A DNA stretch of 64,000 nt. Source: a virus. The stretch spans positions 1 to 64,000 of the IMG/VR virus record IMGVR_UViG_3300041586_000098; one strand, 5' to 3'. This document shows positions 49,496 through 57,792 of this stretch, in pieces; position 1 is the stretch's first letter, and the number at the start of each line of letters is the position of its first letter. The notes beneath the pieces were generated by a model. The model saw nothing but the letters and a program-made list of their open reading frames with translations. It was not told the origin of the DNA and did no database searches. Position numbers and translations under genes: made by a program.

Positions 49496-52180
49496 GTGAC
49501 TAATAATTCAAAACAACTCTCAATACTATTAAACCCGCTATTAAAAATACAGGCTGCTAGTGAGGCAACATCTGAGGCTCTTACACATATAAGTGAAGTA
49601 GTTCTTAGTATTAACAAAAGCGGTATCGATACCGTTACTGAACTTAAAAAACAAACCACACTATTAATCGATATTAAAGAAATGTTAAAGGAGCAAATAA
49701 AAGGCTCTTCTAATAATTCATCAACAAAAAGCAATATGAAATTACCTGGATTAATAGGGGGAATTTCAGCTGGTTTTGCTATTGTTGCAATGGCAGGTGC
49801 CCTTGTTGCTGCTTCTGGTTTATTAAATATGATGAGTCCTGTTAGTATACCTCAATTACTGACTGCTTTGGCGATTGCAGGTATATTTATTATAATAGCT
49901 CCAATATTCGCAGATATAGCAGAATCACTTAGAGGAGGAGGATTAATTGCAAGATTAGTTTCGAAAAGGGCCGGCCTAGGTAATCAAGATCCAATGAAAG
50001 TTGCAGGTGAAGTATCATTATCTATGGTTGCAATGGCAGCCGGAATAACAGTATCATCTTATATCTTTTCTTTAATTAAAACAATAACTCTTCCTCAATT
50101 TGCAACGGCAGTACTTGTTGGTTTTTCATTTATTCCAGTATCTTTTGCTTTTTCTCAAATAGCAGCTGCATTAGAAAAAGGTAAAATAACAATGGATGCA
50201 AAGGGACTTGGTAGAATAGCAATGATATCATTATCAATGGCGTCAATTGCATTAGGAATAGTGGCTGCGGCTTATGCATTCTCATTATTACCATCAAACC
50301 CGATTGCACCTGACCCTATGTTTGTCCTAAAATCTGCATTTGCGATTGGACTTTTTGCGATTGGATTTAGTTTTATCATGAGAGCAATCAAGGGTGCAAG
50401 TCTAAAGGATATTATATTTGGTTCTTTGGCTATTCCGGGAATCGCAGTAGCAATCGCAGGAGTAGCATATGCATTTGAATTATTACCAAATGATCCAGCT
50501 TCACCTGATCCGATGTTTGTCTTAAAATCTGCATTTGCGATTGGATTATTTGCGATTGGTTTTTTCTTTATTATGAAGGCAATAAGGGGAGCTAGTTTAC
50601 GAGATATTATATTTGGATCTATTGCAATACCATTAATGGCGGTTGCTATTACTGGAGTAGCGTTTATTTTTCAAGGGTTAGGTGGAATAGAATACATCTC
50701 ACCTGAACCTGAATGGGTTCTTAGAACAGGATTTGCTCTATTAGTATTCTCAATTCCATTCTATATAATATCTAAAGCGATTAAAGGATTAAGTATTAAG
50801 GAATTATTATTTATGACAGTTGCAATTCCAGTAATTGCATTTGGTATTCTTGCTTCCGCTTGGATTTTTCAAGGATTAACTGGAATGCAATATTTTGCGC
50901 CAGAATATGATTGGACACTAAAGGCAGGAGCGGCACTAATATTATTCGGAGCTGTGTTATTTCTTTCAAGTAAAGTGTTAAGTAATATATCAGTAGCATC
51001 ACTAGGGACAGCACTTATTGGAATTGTAGTAACTGCGTTTGCAATTATTGCGACAGCATGGATATTATCGTACGCTCCTTCTAAATTTATAACACCACCA
51101 CTTGAATGGACACTAGGTACTGCTGTCGCATTAGGTGCAATGGCAGTTGCGATTGTTTTACTTGCTCCAGCTGTTACTGTATTAACGCCTATTGGATTTT
51201 TAGCAGGCGCGCTTGGTATAATTGTATCTGCAATTACATTAGTGGCGGTTGGATATATTTTAGCACAATTAGCACCTGTAATGCCAGCATTAAATTCAGT
51301 TGCAAAGGGATTTACATCTATATTATTAGCACCTGTTAATGGTATTGTAGATGTGTTTGCTCGTTTTAAAAATGAGATTGGTATAGAAAATATGCTAGGA
51401 CTTGCTGTTGGTGTTGCAGCATTAGGCGGCGCATGGCTAGTATTTACAGCAGCATTAAGCGGTTCAAGTATTATTAGTGGAATAGGCAGCGCTATTGGAG
51501 GTATTGCTAGTGGAATAGGAGAATTTTTTGGTAAAGATAAAATAAATCCAATAGATTTATTAGCAAAACTCGCAGTTATTGCCCCTGACGTTCAAAAACT
51601 ATCAATACCATTAATGAATGTTGGAAAAGGATTCGCATTAATTAATAACTCAGCAGATCATGTTATATCTGTTCTTTCTTCACTTGATAAATTGCACAAC
51701 AATATTAATGTTAGTGATTTTAAAAGTCAAGCAACGTCATTTAGAAGTATTGCAGGTTCGTATACTGGAATTGCAAACGCAAGTAAAATAATGAATATTA
51801 AAGCGATTGATGCAACCACTAATATGTTTAAAGCATTAGATGATTTAGCTAAAAATGGAGGAGAATCTGCTATGGCGGTTCTTGCAGAAAAATTAATGGT
51901 AGCTGTTAAGGAATTAGCCGGAACTGTCTCGAATCTAGAAAAATCAGTTGATAAACAAGGAACTACTGTTGCAGATACGACTGATGTGTTTGGAAAAACA
52001 TTAAGTACAATTAAAGATAATTTATCGATAGCAAACAAAAAACCATCAAGTAATTCTCAATCTAATTCTACTGTCAACAAAGAACCATTAATGGACATGC
52101 AGTCAGTTGTTCAGGCTATTATGGACTTGGAAGCAAGATTCGATAGTCCATTGAAAATAATAGATATTACAGAACAATAA
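49496..52180 (+). CDS. Membrane-rich tail protein, tape measure candidate
   Basis: An 894-residue protein with a GTG start; no earlier ATG is available. Residues 1-80 are a helical soluble head. Residues about 85-690 hold many hydrophobic segments in repeated units of roughly 75 residues, e.g. PDPMFVLKSAFAIGLFAIGF twice, each followed by xGASLxDIIFGS. The C-terminal 200 residues are soluble and helical. Length, hydrophobic repeats and position after tail genes fit a tape measure protein that could insert into the host membrane during DNA entry. T4 uses gp29 for this, but no similarity is visible. Confidence 0.55.
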   Translation: MTNNSKQLSILLNPLLKIQAASEATSEALTHISEVVLSINKSGIDTVTELKKQTTLLIDIKEMLKEQIKGSSNNSSTKSNMKLPGLIGGISAGFAIVAMAGALVAASGLLNMMSPVSIPQLLTALAIAGIFIIIAPIFADIAESLRGGGLIARLVSKRAGLGNQDPMKVAGEVSLSMVAMAAGITVSSYIFSLIKTITLPQFATAVLVGFSFIPVSFAFSQIAAALEKGKITMDAKGLGRIAMISLSMASIALGIVAAAYAFSLLPSNPIAPDPMFVLKSAFAIGLFAIGFSFIMRAIKGASLKDIIFGSLAIPGIAVAIAGVAYAFELLPNDPASPDPMFVLKSAFAIGLFAIGFFFIMKAIRGASLRDIIFGSIAIPLMAVAITGVAFIFQGLGGIEYISPEPEWVLRTGFALLVFSIPFYIISKAIKGLSIKELLFMTVAIPVIAFGILASAWIFQGLTGMQYFAPEYDWTLKAGAALILFGAVLFLSSKVLSNISVASLGTALIGIVVTAFAIIATAWILSYAPSKFITPPLEWTLGTAVALGAMAVAIVLLAPAVTVLTPIGFLAGALGIIVSAITLVAVGYILAQLAPVMPALNSVAKGFTSILLAPVNGIVDVFARFKNEIGIENMLGLAVGVAALGGAWLVFTAALSGSSIISGIGSAIGGIASGIGEFFGKDKINPIDLLAKLAVIAPDVQKLSIPLMNVGKGFALINNSADHVISVLSSLDKLHNNINVSDFKSQATSFRSIAGSYTGIANASKIMNIKAIDATTNMFKALDDLAKNGGESAMAVLAEKLMVAVKELAGTVSNLEKSVDKQGTTVADTTDVFGKTLSTIKDNLSIANKKPSSNSQSNSTVNKEPLMDMQSVVQAIMDLEARFDSPLKIIDITEQ

Positions 52181-52191
52181 AATTAAGTAGT

Positions 52192-52219
52192 GAAACATAT
52201 TTATAACATGTTATATAAT
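52192..52219 (+). promoter_or_regulatory. Promoter GAAACA-N16-TATAAT
   Basis: GAAACA at 52192-52197 and TATAAT at 52214-52219, spacing 16, 19 bases before the gene at 52239. Confidence 0.6.
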
Positions 52220-52238
52220 ATTCAAAATAATATATCAT

Positions 52239-52511
52239 ATGCAAACTAAAGAATCTATAATCGAAACTCTTCTAGAAAATAAACACATAACAGTGGAGCA
52301 GGCTGTTATTCTTTTAAAAGATAGCCATATATCATATGGACAAATAAGATATGTAACTCCTCCAGCAACTCAAATATTGCCATGGATACAGCCAAATAAT
52401 CCTTTTAATCCTAATATGCCATATACCACTCCAATATGTAATGAATATTTTACATCAGGTAGCACGACTACGGGTAGTACTGCTCCTGTTAATTCTGAAT
52501 TTCACAGGTAA
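52239..52511 (+). CDS. Hypothetical protein (90 aa)
   Basis: The first 40 residues are helical (SIIETLLENKHITVEQAVIL); the rest is rich in Pro, Asn and Thr and probably extended (PWIQPNNPFNPNMPYTTP). It has its own GAAACA-type promoter and a stem-loop after the stop. Function unknown. Confidence 0.55.
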   Translation: MQTKESIIETLLENKHITVEQAVILLKDSHISYGQIRYVTPPATQILPWIQPNNPFNPNMPYTTPICNEYFTSGSTTTGSTAPVNSEFHR

Positions 52512-52527
52512 CACGTAACACATCTAA

Positions 52528-52566
52528 ACACAAAGGATGTAGTTTTACGTAGTATATCCTTTGTGT
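52528..52566 (+). terminator. Stem-loop, possible terminator
   Basis: ACACAAAGGAT (52528-52538) pairs with ATCCTTTGTGT (52556-52566); the loop is 17 bases and no T run follows. It may stabilise the 3' end or stop transcription weakly. Confidence 0.45.
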
Positions 52567-52599
52567 ACCTTATATCACTCTAATTTGATCTGATAATTT

Positions 52600-52660
52600 A
52601 ACAAAGATTTAACACTTTAAATTTTCATGATGTCTATATATTGATTATATTTACATATAA
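52600..52660 (+). promoter_or_regulatory. Repeated promoter block, copy 1
   Basis: Begins AACAAAGATTTAACACTTTA and ends TTGATTATATTTACATATA. The same block of about 60 bases recurs at 53234, 54347, 58315 and 59863. Gene start 18 bases later. Confidence 0.65.
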
Positions 52661-52678
52661 CAATTAAACACCACTATC

Positions 52679-52882
52679 ATGAAAAGAAGAAGCGTCCTAT
52701 TATCACTTTCAATATTTTTTATTGTTCTGTTAGCACCTATTGTTATTAACTACATTATAAAAGGTGCATGTTTTATCTTACTACAGATATTTCAATCCCC
52801 TGGATTTACAATAGCAATATTATCAATAATTGCAAGTATTTGTCTGATTATTATTACTGTTATTAACTTTCTAAAAAAATAA
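52679..52882 (+). CDS. Small membrane protein (67 aa)
   Basis: Basic start MKRRS followed by two hydrophobic segments (about residues 6-24 and 42-63). The N-in orientation follows the positive-inside rule. It directly follows a repeated promoter block. Early phage membrane proteins of this size often act in superinfection exclusion or host takeover; that is only a possibility. Confidence 0.55.
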   Translation: MKRRSVLLSLSIFFIVLLAPIVINYIIKGACFILLQIFQSPGFTIAILSIIASICLIIITVINFLKK

Positions 52883-52884
52883 TT

Positions 52885-53217
52885 ATGTCAATATCTTACG
52901 AAAAGAACATACGATTTGAAAATTCAAATAAAATGAAATATGAAAGATTCGAAATATACACGTGGATTAACAGGTCAATTGAATCTTGTATACATCTAAA
53001 TCAATTAGTGGCATGCCGTACTTTAATATCTAGATTTAATATAATGTATAATGATACTGATTTAACTGAGAATTTACGATGGTATGCTAATCGTAAAATA
53101 TACTCTTTTTCAAATAAAAATAAATTAAATGGTAAGAGATTGTGTGATTGTCACGAGGAAGAATTAATACAAAATCATAATGTAAATACCAAAGAACATC
53201 CAGGTGATTATGATTAA
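52885..53217 (+). CDS. Hypothetical protein (110 aa)
   Basis: A basic, helical protein two bases after the previous stop. YTWINRSIESCIHLNQLVAC is the most distinctive part, and it ends with DCHEEELIQNHNVNTKEHPG. Three Cys and several His, but no clear metal site. Function unknown. Confidence 0.55.
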   Translation: MSISYEKNIRFENSNKMKYERFEIYTWINRSIESCIHLNQLVACRTLISRFNIMYNDTDLTENLRWYANRKIYSFSNKNKLNGKRLCDCHEEELIQNHNVNTKEHPGDYD

Positions 53218-53233
53218 TTTAAAACAAAAATTT

Positions 53234-53293
53234 AACAAAAATTTAACACTAATTATTTCTTTCTTAATCCAAAAATGATTAGATTTATATATA
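53234..53293 (+). promoter_or_regulatory. Repeated promoter block, copy 2 (divergent)
   Basis: AACAAAAATTTAACACTAAT at the start and TGATTAGATTTATATATA at the end. It precedes the structured non-coding region, suggesting that the region is transcribed. Confidence 0.5.
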
Positions 53294-53603
53294 ATAATTG
53301 ATCAAGTAATACAAATTCATAAACGCATCTAAACGGGCAGTAGGAGATGATGAATTAAAATAAATTGTATAATAAGCAAGAAATAGTCAACTTAAGATAA
53401 GGCTAAAGTACTGTATGAAAAAATATCCGAAAAGGGTTTAAGGCACACAAGTCAATTCCTAATGGAGAATAACGAAGCCCATGGTATCAATCAAACGCCT
53501 CCACGTGGCGATACTGGAAATTAGACATCTTAATTACGTCATATAGTAGTCTAAGCTAAGTTTTGAAAAATAGATAACTAAAGAATGTTGGTTCGAGACT
53601 CAC

Positions 53604-53726
53604 ACATCCTAGCCTATGGATGTAGCATATGTGGTTAATGCATTAGTTATAACAGGTCTGCAGACCTGTGTACGTCCGGTTAAAGTTGTAGCACTACAGA
53701 CAAGAGGTTCGAATCCTCTGTACCCA
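53604..53726 (+). ncRNA. tRNA-like element (non-standard)
   Basis: ACATCC (53604) pairs with GGATGT (53618-53623). Then follows a D-arm GCAT-ATGTGGTTA-ATGC (53625-53641), a perfect 18-bp palindrome (53652-53669), a TGTA-GCAC-TACA hairpin, a T-arm AGAGG-TTCGAAT-CCTCT and GTACCCA. TGGATGT (53617-53623) could pair with GTACCCA with one mismatch and wobbles, giving a tRNA-like molecule of about 110 bases. No normal anticodon loop is seen. Confidence 0.35.
53652..53669. repeat. Perfect 18-bp palindrome
   Basis: ACAGGTCTG followed by CAGACCTGT, within the tRNA-like region; as RNA it gives a stable hairpin. Confidence 0.7.
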
Positions 53727-53951
53727 CTAATAGATTACATGAGTTTGAGCCTCATTTGGCCTTTAAGAAATAAGGGTCGATAGTTTAATAAAGAATAAAA
53801 CAATCTAACAAAATGTATTAGTCGAAGTTAAAAGCTCGAAAGCTGCGCCTTAACTGGTAAGCTACAGTCAATCCCTGACTGACGTATAATAATATGCTAG
53901 TGAAGCCTAGAAGATTAATACATTTTTATTTTAAAGCAAAAATCAATTTAA

Positions 53952-54341
53952 ATGATAAATAAAGAACAGTTAATCAGAGATCAGTTTTTAAACGAAAGAG
54001 GTATTGCCAACGAAAAAATCAATAAATTAAATATAGATGCGTTTCCTAGCTTTTTGTCATATCAAATTGAAATTACAAAAATAAATGAAAAAAGTAACAT
54101 GCTTGATATATTATACAGGCAAATTAAAACACCAAAAATGTATCCTATGTCAAAAAATGGCAATTTAATGACACTTAGTGATTTTACATCAAACATAAGA
54201 TCAGGCGGATTTATTGACTATGATGGATTTGGAAAGTACGCAACATTAACTGAAGAATCTGATATTTTAATAAATCCCAGTGATATTAAAAGTAATTTAT
54301 ACCGAAATGATTTTACACATGTTAATTGGTATAATAGATAA
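53952..54341 (+). CDS. Hypothetical protein (129 aa)
   Basis: A soluble protein starting MINKEQLIRDQFLNERGIAN. The second half (TLSDFTSNIRSGGFIDYDGF, KYATLTEESDI) looks alpha/beta. It follows the structured RNA region and precedes promoter block copy 3. Family not recognised. Confidence 0.55.
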   Translation: MINKEQLIRDQFLNERGIANEKINKLNIDAFPSFLSYQIEITKINEKSNMLDILYRQIKTPKMYPMSKNGNLMTLSDFTSNIRSGGFIDYDGFGKYATLTEESDILINPSDIKSNLYRNDFTHVNWYNR

Positions 54342-54346
54342 AAATT

Positions 54347-54406
54347 AACAAAGTTTTAACACTTTAAATTTTTAATAGTTCAATATATTGATTATATTTA
54401 CATATA
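54347..54406 (+). promoter_or_regulatory. Repeated promoter block, copy 3
   Basis: AACAAAGTTTTAACACTTTA to TTGATTATATTTACATATA; almost identical to copies at 52600 and 59863. Drives the gene at 54442 and those after it. Confidence 0.65.
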
Positions 54407-54441
54407 CAAACTAAAACAATCAAGCTGTGAAATTAATCTAC

Positions 54442-54582
54442 ATGGAACAAACATTAAATCTAATTGCTCAAACTCAGTTAGAGTTTATACGCGAATTAGT
54501 AAAAACAGGTAAAATTATTCAATTAGAAAAAATTGCATACTTGTTAATTGAAGATAATATTAATATCGAAAATAAAACATAA
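54442..54582 (+). CDS. Small helical protein (46 aa)
   Basis: ATG at 54442 opens MEQTLNLIAQTQLEFIRELV, and the frame ends TAA at 54582, two bases before the next start. First gene after a promoter block. Function unknown. Confidence 0.55.
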   Translation: MEQTLNLIAQTQLEFIRELVKTGKIIQLEKIAYLLIEDNINIENKT

Positions 54583-54584
54583 TT

Positions 54585-54800
54585 ATGGAAAAATTAGGAG
54601 CAGGTTTAGTTGTAATTTTCACAGGTTTAGCACTTATTTTATTTGCATGTGTTATATGTGCATGGCCAGTACAATTATTATGGAATGGATGTTTATTAAC
54701 AGCAGTGGATGGAGTACATGAAATATCATTCTGGCAGGCATTAGGATTAAACTTCCTATTTTCAATATTATTTAAAGCAAACGTAAAAACAGCAAAATAA
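54585..54800 (+). CDS. Small membrane protein (71 aa)
   Basis: Two hydrophobic segments: LGAGLVVIFTGLALILFACV and FWQALGLNFLFSILF. The stop overlaps the next ATG (TAATG). Likely inner-membrane; function unknown. Confidence 0.55.
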   Translation: MEKLGAGLVVIFTGLALILFACVICAWPVQLLWNGCLLTAVDGVHEISFWQALGLNFLFSILFKANVKTAK

Positions 54801-55249
54801 TGGAAACAATCATATTCGATCTAGATGGAACTCTAGCACATATAGATGAACGTAAGGCAAAAGCAACAAAACCAGATGGGAAAATAAATTGGCAGGTTTT
54901 CTTTGCACCTGAGAACATCCAGATGGATAAGCCAAATGCAGCTGTGATTCTTATGTTTATGGCACTTAAGAATGTAGGATATAATATGGTTATTTTTAGC
55001 GGTAGAGATGCAGTTAGTAGAAATGAAACGGTAGTTTGGTTAAATCAGCATGGAATTTTTCCGGATGAATTAAAGATGAGAAAAACAGGAACATTTACAC
55101 CTGATAATATACTAAAGAAACTCTGGCTAGAAGATCTTCGCAAAGAAGGACACTACGTTATATGTTCATATGATGATAGGGACAAGGTTGTTAAAATGTG
55201 GAGAGATAATGGAGTACCTTGTATGCAGGTTGCAGAAGGAAACTTTTAA
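54800..55249 (+). CDS. HAD phosphatase, polynucleotide 3'-phosphatase-like
   Basis: A 149-residue HAD protein. IIFDLDGTLAHID supplies the DxDGT nucleophile motif, VIFSGRDAVSRNETVVWL motif II, and VICSYDDRDKVVKMWRDNG the K/DD part. HIDER and the order of motifs resemble the phosphatase domain of T4 PseT, which removes 2',3'-cyclic and 3' phosphates before RNA sealing. The kinase domain lies separately at 59436-59857 and an RNA ligase at 60119, so the three probably act in RNA repair. Confidence 0.75.
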   Translation: METIIFDLDGTLAHIDERKAKATKPDGKINWQVFFAPENIQMDKPNAAVILMFMALKNVGYNMVIFSGRDAVSRNETVVWLNQHGIFPDELKMRKTGTFTPDNILKKLWLEDLRKEGHYVICSYDDRDKVVKMWRDNGVPCMQVAEGNF

Positions 55250-55260
55250 TAAAAAGTAAG

Positions 55261-55446
55261 ATGATATTAACATATTTTATAATAGGATTTGTATTTTCAG
55301 TTTTAATGAAAATAACAAGAGACGAAATCTTAAAATCACAACCTGATTATCCAACGTATAGTAATACTAATATAATAGTAATGATAATATTGTGGCCTAT
55401 ATTCCTATATGTGTTTGTAGCCGCATTATATAAAGCATCCAAATAA
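55261..55446 (+). CDS. Small membrane protein (61 aa)
   Basis: I start at ATG 55261; the frame is open back to 55219 but that would overlap the previous gene. Two hydrophobic segments (LTYFIIGFVFSVLM and IIVMIILWPIFLYVFVAALY) flank a charged loop. Function unknown. Confidence 0.55.
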   Translation: MILTYFIIGFVFSVLMKITRDEILKSQPDYPTYSNTNIIVMIILWPIFLYVFVAALYKASK

Positions 55447-55448
55447 AT

Positions 55449-56225
55449 ATGCCAGAATTAGCAGAATTACGCCTAACTGCGTCGTACATTAACAAAGTAT
55501 CAAAGGGACTAACATTTAATAAAATAGCAAAAAATCCAATTCACAAGGGAATTGAAGTTGTTTCTCCATTTGAAACATTTAAAATCAGTGCAGAGAGCAG
55601 AGGAAAGGAATTGTTACTTTATTTAAATGATAGTAAAGTAACATTTCCTATTAGAATGAATATGGGAATGGCAGGTCATTTTCAAATAACAGAAACCGGT
55701 AAAGAATCAACGCATGCTCATCTTAAGTTTTACTCAGATAATGGAAAGACTTTAAGTTTTGTAGATGTTAGAAGATTTGGAAAGTGGAAACCAGATAATG
55801 AATGGTCAGACAACAGAGGACCCGATCCTACTCTAGAATTCAATAAATTCGTACTGAATATAACCGATAATTTGAATAAAAGTGAATTTAGTAAACCAAT
55901 TCATTTAGTGTTAATGAACCAAAAATACTTTAATGGTATTGGCAACTATTTGAGGGCAGAAGTGCTTTACAGAATACCTTTAGCAAATCCGTTTCTTTCT
56001 GCTAGAGAAATAATTACACAATATCCTGTTATATTAAATTTATGTAAAGACATTCCAACATTAGCATATATCAGAGGCGGTGGAAGTATTAGAGATTGGA
56101 AGAATCCATTTGGAGAAGACTCGTTACACACATCATTTTTTAAGTGTTATTCAAACAATTTAATGTCAAATATAATTGATAAAAACAATCGAAGATTTTG
56201 GTACGATCCAAAATGGGATAAATAA
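55449..56225 (+). CDS. Fpg/Nei-type DNA glycosylase without zinc finger
   Basis: A 258-residue protein. MPELAELRL gives the catalytic Pro and Glu after Met removal; SRGKELLLYL holds the conserved Lys. MNMGMAGHF and YFNGIGNYLRAEVLY (helix-two-turn-helix) are typical. The C terminus keeps the FKCY and NRRFWYDP pattern but has lost the four cysteines, as in zincless members. It would excise oxidised bases. Unusual for a T4-like phage. Confidence 0.85.
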   Translation: MPELAELRLTASYINKVSKGLTFNKIAKNPIHKGIEVVSPFETFKISAESRGKELLLYLNDSKVTFPIRMNMGMAGHFQITETGKESTHAHLKFYSDNGKTLSFVDVRRFGKWKPDNEWSDNRGPDPTLEFNKFVLNITDNLNKSEFSKPIHLVLMNQKYFNGIGNYLRAEVLYRIPLANPFLSAREIITQYPVILNLCKDIPTLAYIRGGGSIRDWKNPFGEDSLHTSFFKCYSNNLMSNIIDKNNRRFWYDPKWDK

Positions 56226-56234
56226 ACAAAGAAC

Positions 56235-56714
56235 ATGATAGGAAAAATTGCAATAGTAGGTGCTGCAGCCAGTGGTAAGGATTACTTACGAAAAAGAATG
56301 GAAATGAAAAATCTCACATTCGGCGTTTCATGCACTACACGACCTTCTAGACCAGGAGAAAATGAAGGAACCGATTATTATTTTACCACGGATACTGCAT
56401 TCGATATCCTAATATCAAACGATCAATTAGTAGAATTTCAGGATTTCAATGGTTGGAGGTATGGTATTACCAAGGATGAATTTGAAAAATGTGATGTTTT
56501 AATCTTAAATGCAGATGCAGTTACACTACTTACTCCTTATTATAGGAATAGAATTTTTGTAGTATATTTAGAAATAGCAGAGAGTATTAGACGAGAAAGA
56601 CTAGAGTTGCGAGGTGATATAGATGATCTCATTGAACGACGAATAGCTGCAGATAGAGAACAATTCGGAAACTTTTTAAACTTTGACTGTAAAATAACTA
56701 ACGAAGATTTTTAA
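56235..56714 (+). CDS. Guanylate kinase-like nucleotide kinase
   Basis: A 159-residue protein. IAIVGAAASGKDYLRKRM is the P-loop (residues 9-16), and CTTRPSRPGENEGTDYYF is the GMP-binding signature of guanylate kinases. The lid with RRERLELRGDIDDLIERRI is also present. It would phosphorylate GMP or dGMP for DNA synthesis. The family is usually about 200 residues, so this is a compact version. Confidence 0.85.
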   Translation: MIGKIAIVGAAASGKDYLRKRMEMKNLTFGVSCTTRPSRPGENEGTDYYFTTDTAFDILISNDQLVEFQDFNGWRYGITKDEFEKCDVLILNADAVTLLTPYYRNRIFVVYLEIAESIRRERLELRGDIDDLIERRIAADREQFGNFLNFDCKITNEDF

Positions 56715-56715
56715 T

Positions 56716-56726
56716 AATATATAATA
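56716..56726 (+). promoter_or_regulatory. Late-promoter-like AATATATAATA
   Basis: Overlaps the end of the kinase gene, 15 bases before the next start. Confidence 0.35.
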
Positions 56727-56741
56727 CCTAAAACAAAGAAC

Positions 56742-57257
56742 ATGGCGAAAGCAAAAACTATTACGGAACTAAAGGATTTAAGAACTCAATTAGAAACTGA
56801 AGTTAATCAGGTACAGACTGATATGGCTGCTAAATTATATTTAGTGGATTTAGAAAGCACACAAAACGTCAATGCTATTCTTAAGCAAATTGACAAGAGT
56901 TACACGTGGAATATTAAAAATGCAGCTTTCTTAGTTAATTTATATGACAGTATTTCTGATCAAAAGAAATTAAAGGCTAATGTCGACATGTCAAGATTAA
57001 CAATGATTTCTCTGAATAGCATACAAATTAATACACTATATACTGTGTTAACTAATGTTACCGGAAATGGGATTGAAGCTGCTAGAACTTTTACTAGACT
57101 TTTAACAAATGTAGGTTCTCAGATATCAGAGGCTCTCAGGGAAATGGCAGAGGATAACCGGGTTATTCAGGAAAAACACGTTACCTTGGCGGAATTAGAT
57201 GTTAAAATCGAAAATATGGCTGAGCCTATTCTTGATACAGTAGACGTAACTAACTAA
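56742..57257 (+). CDS. Helical coiled-coil protein (171 aa)
   Basis: Almost entirely helical: ELKDLRTQLETEVNQVQTD at the start and EMAEDNRVIQEKHVTLAEL near the end suggest coiled coils. The middle is hydrophobic but without a membrane segment. No family recognised; oligomerising structural or regulatory roles are possible. Confidence 0.55.
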   Translation: MAKAKTITELKDLRTQLETEVNQVQTDMAAKLYLVDLESTQNVNAILKQIDKSYTWNIKNAAFLVNLYDSISDQKKLKANVDMSRLTMISLNSIQINTLYTVLTNVTGNGIEAARTFTRLLTNVGSQISEALREMAEDNRVIQEKHVTLAELDVKIENMAEPILDTVDVTN

Positions 57258-57261
57258 TATT

Positions 57262-57792
57262 ATGAAATTAGCAAGTAAATCTAAAAAAAGATTAGATCTG
57301 CTTAATGCTATTCACGAAGGAATACTAAATTTTAATATTCCTAAGCCAATCAATGCAATGGAACATGAGAGTAAAAAAAATGACATTTACTCTCATGTTA
57401 TTTTAGTCTTAACTGAGTTTGTTATGATAAAACATAAGTTTTGTAGAGGTCTTGCCAGAGAAAAATCAAGAACTATGATTAAATGGGAAGGAAATTCCAA
57501 TACTAATGTAAAGGATATTCGATTCATGGGAATCACTAATAGACCTAAAATGACAATTGAAAGTGATGGCGTAATTATTGCAATCGAGTCAATAAAAGGA
57601 AGCAATCTTTCAGTACTTAAAGAAGCTATAGCTCAGTCCATGATATATTCAACCGCATACGATTTTGTAATCTATACCTTTGTTGATAATTCCAAAGAAC
57701 ATAAGATACTAAACGGATCTTCCTTAGAAAATGAGAAAAAATTCCTGCAAAATATGTGGGATAATTTTAACGTAAAATTTACTATAATATAA
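57262..57792 (+). CDS. Hypothetical protein, possible degenerate nuclease fold
   Basis: A 176-residue protein. TIESDGVIIAIESIKGSN followed by AIAQSMIYSTAYDFVIYTF looks like the core of restriction-endonuclease-like folds (D, then E-x-K, then a helix), but E-S-I-K departs from E-x-K. It may be an inactive or diverged member. The next gene starts at the base after its stop. Confidence 0.45.
   Translation: MKLASKSKKRLDLLNAIHEGILNFNIPKPINAMEHESKKNDIYSHVILVLTEFVMIKHKFCRGLAREKSRTMIKWEGNSNTNVKDIRFMGITNRPKMTIESDGVIIAIESIKGSNLSVLKEAIAQSMIYSTAYDFVIYTFVDNSKEHKILNGSSLENEKKFLQNMWDNFNVKFTII

Larger units (their letters stand above)
53294..53940 (+). ncRNA. Non-coding region with tRNA-like and other RNA structures
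   Basis: About 650 bases with no ORF, behind a promoter block. I see two T-arm-like elements (53587-53603 imperfect; 53703-53719 perfect), a good D-arm-like stem (53625-53641), a hairpin TTAGAC...GTCTAA near 53520-53553, and stems CAGTCA/TGACTG and GTTAA/TTAAC at 53825-53885. This fits a run of unusual or decayed tRNA genes, or another structured RNA. No standard cloverleaf could be folded by eye. Confidence 0.5.

Noticed and set aside
53325-53560. Group I intron
   Set aside because: An 11-base resemblance to a T4 td intron core segment and a possible P7-like stem were seen, but no complete P3-P7 core could be traced by eye.
53200-53950. Standard tRNA genes
   Set aside because: T-arm motifs such as GGTTCGAATCC are present, but no complete cloverleaf with a 7-base anticodon loop could be formed, so I list the region only as tRNA-like.
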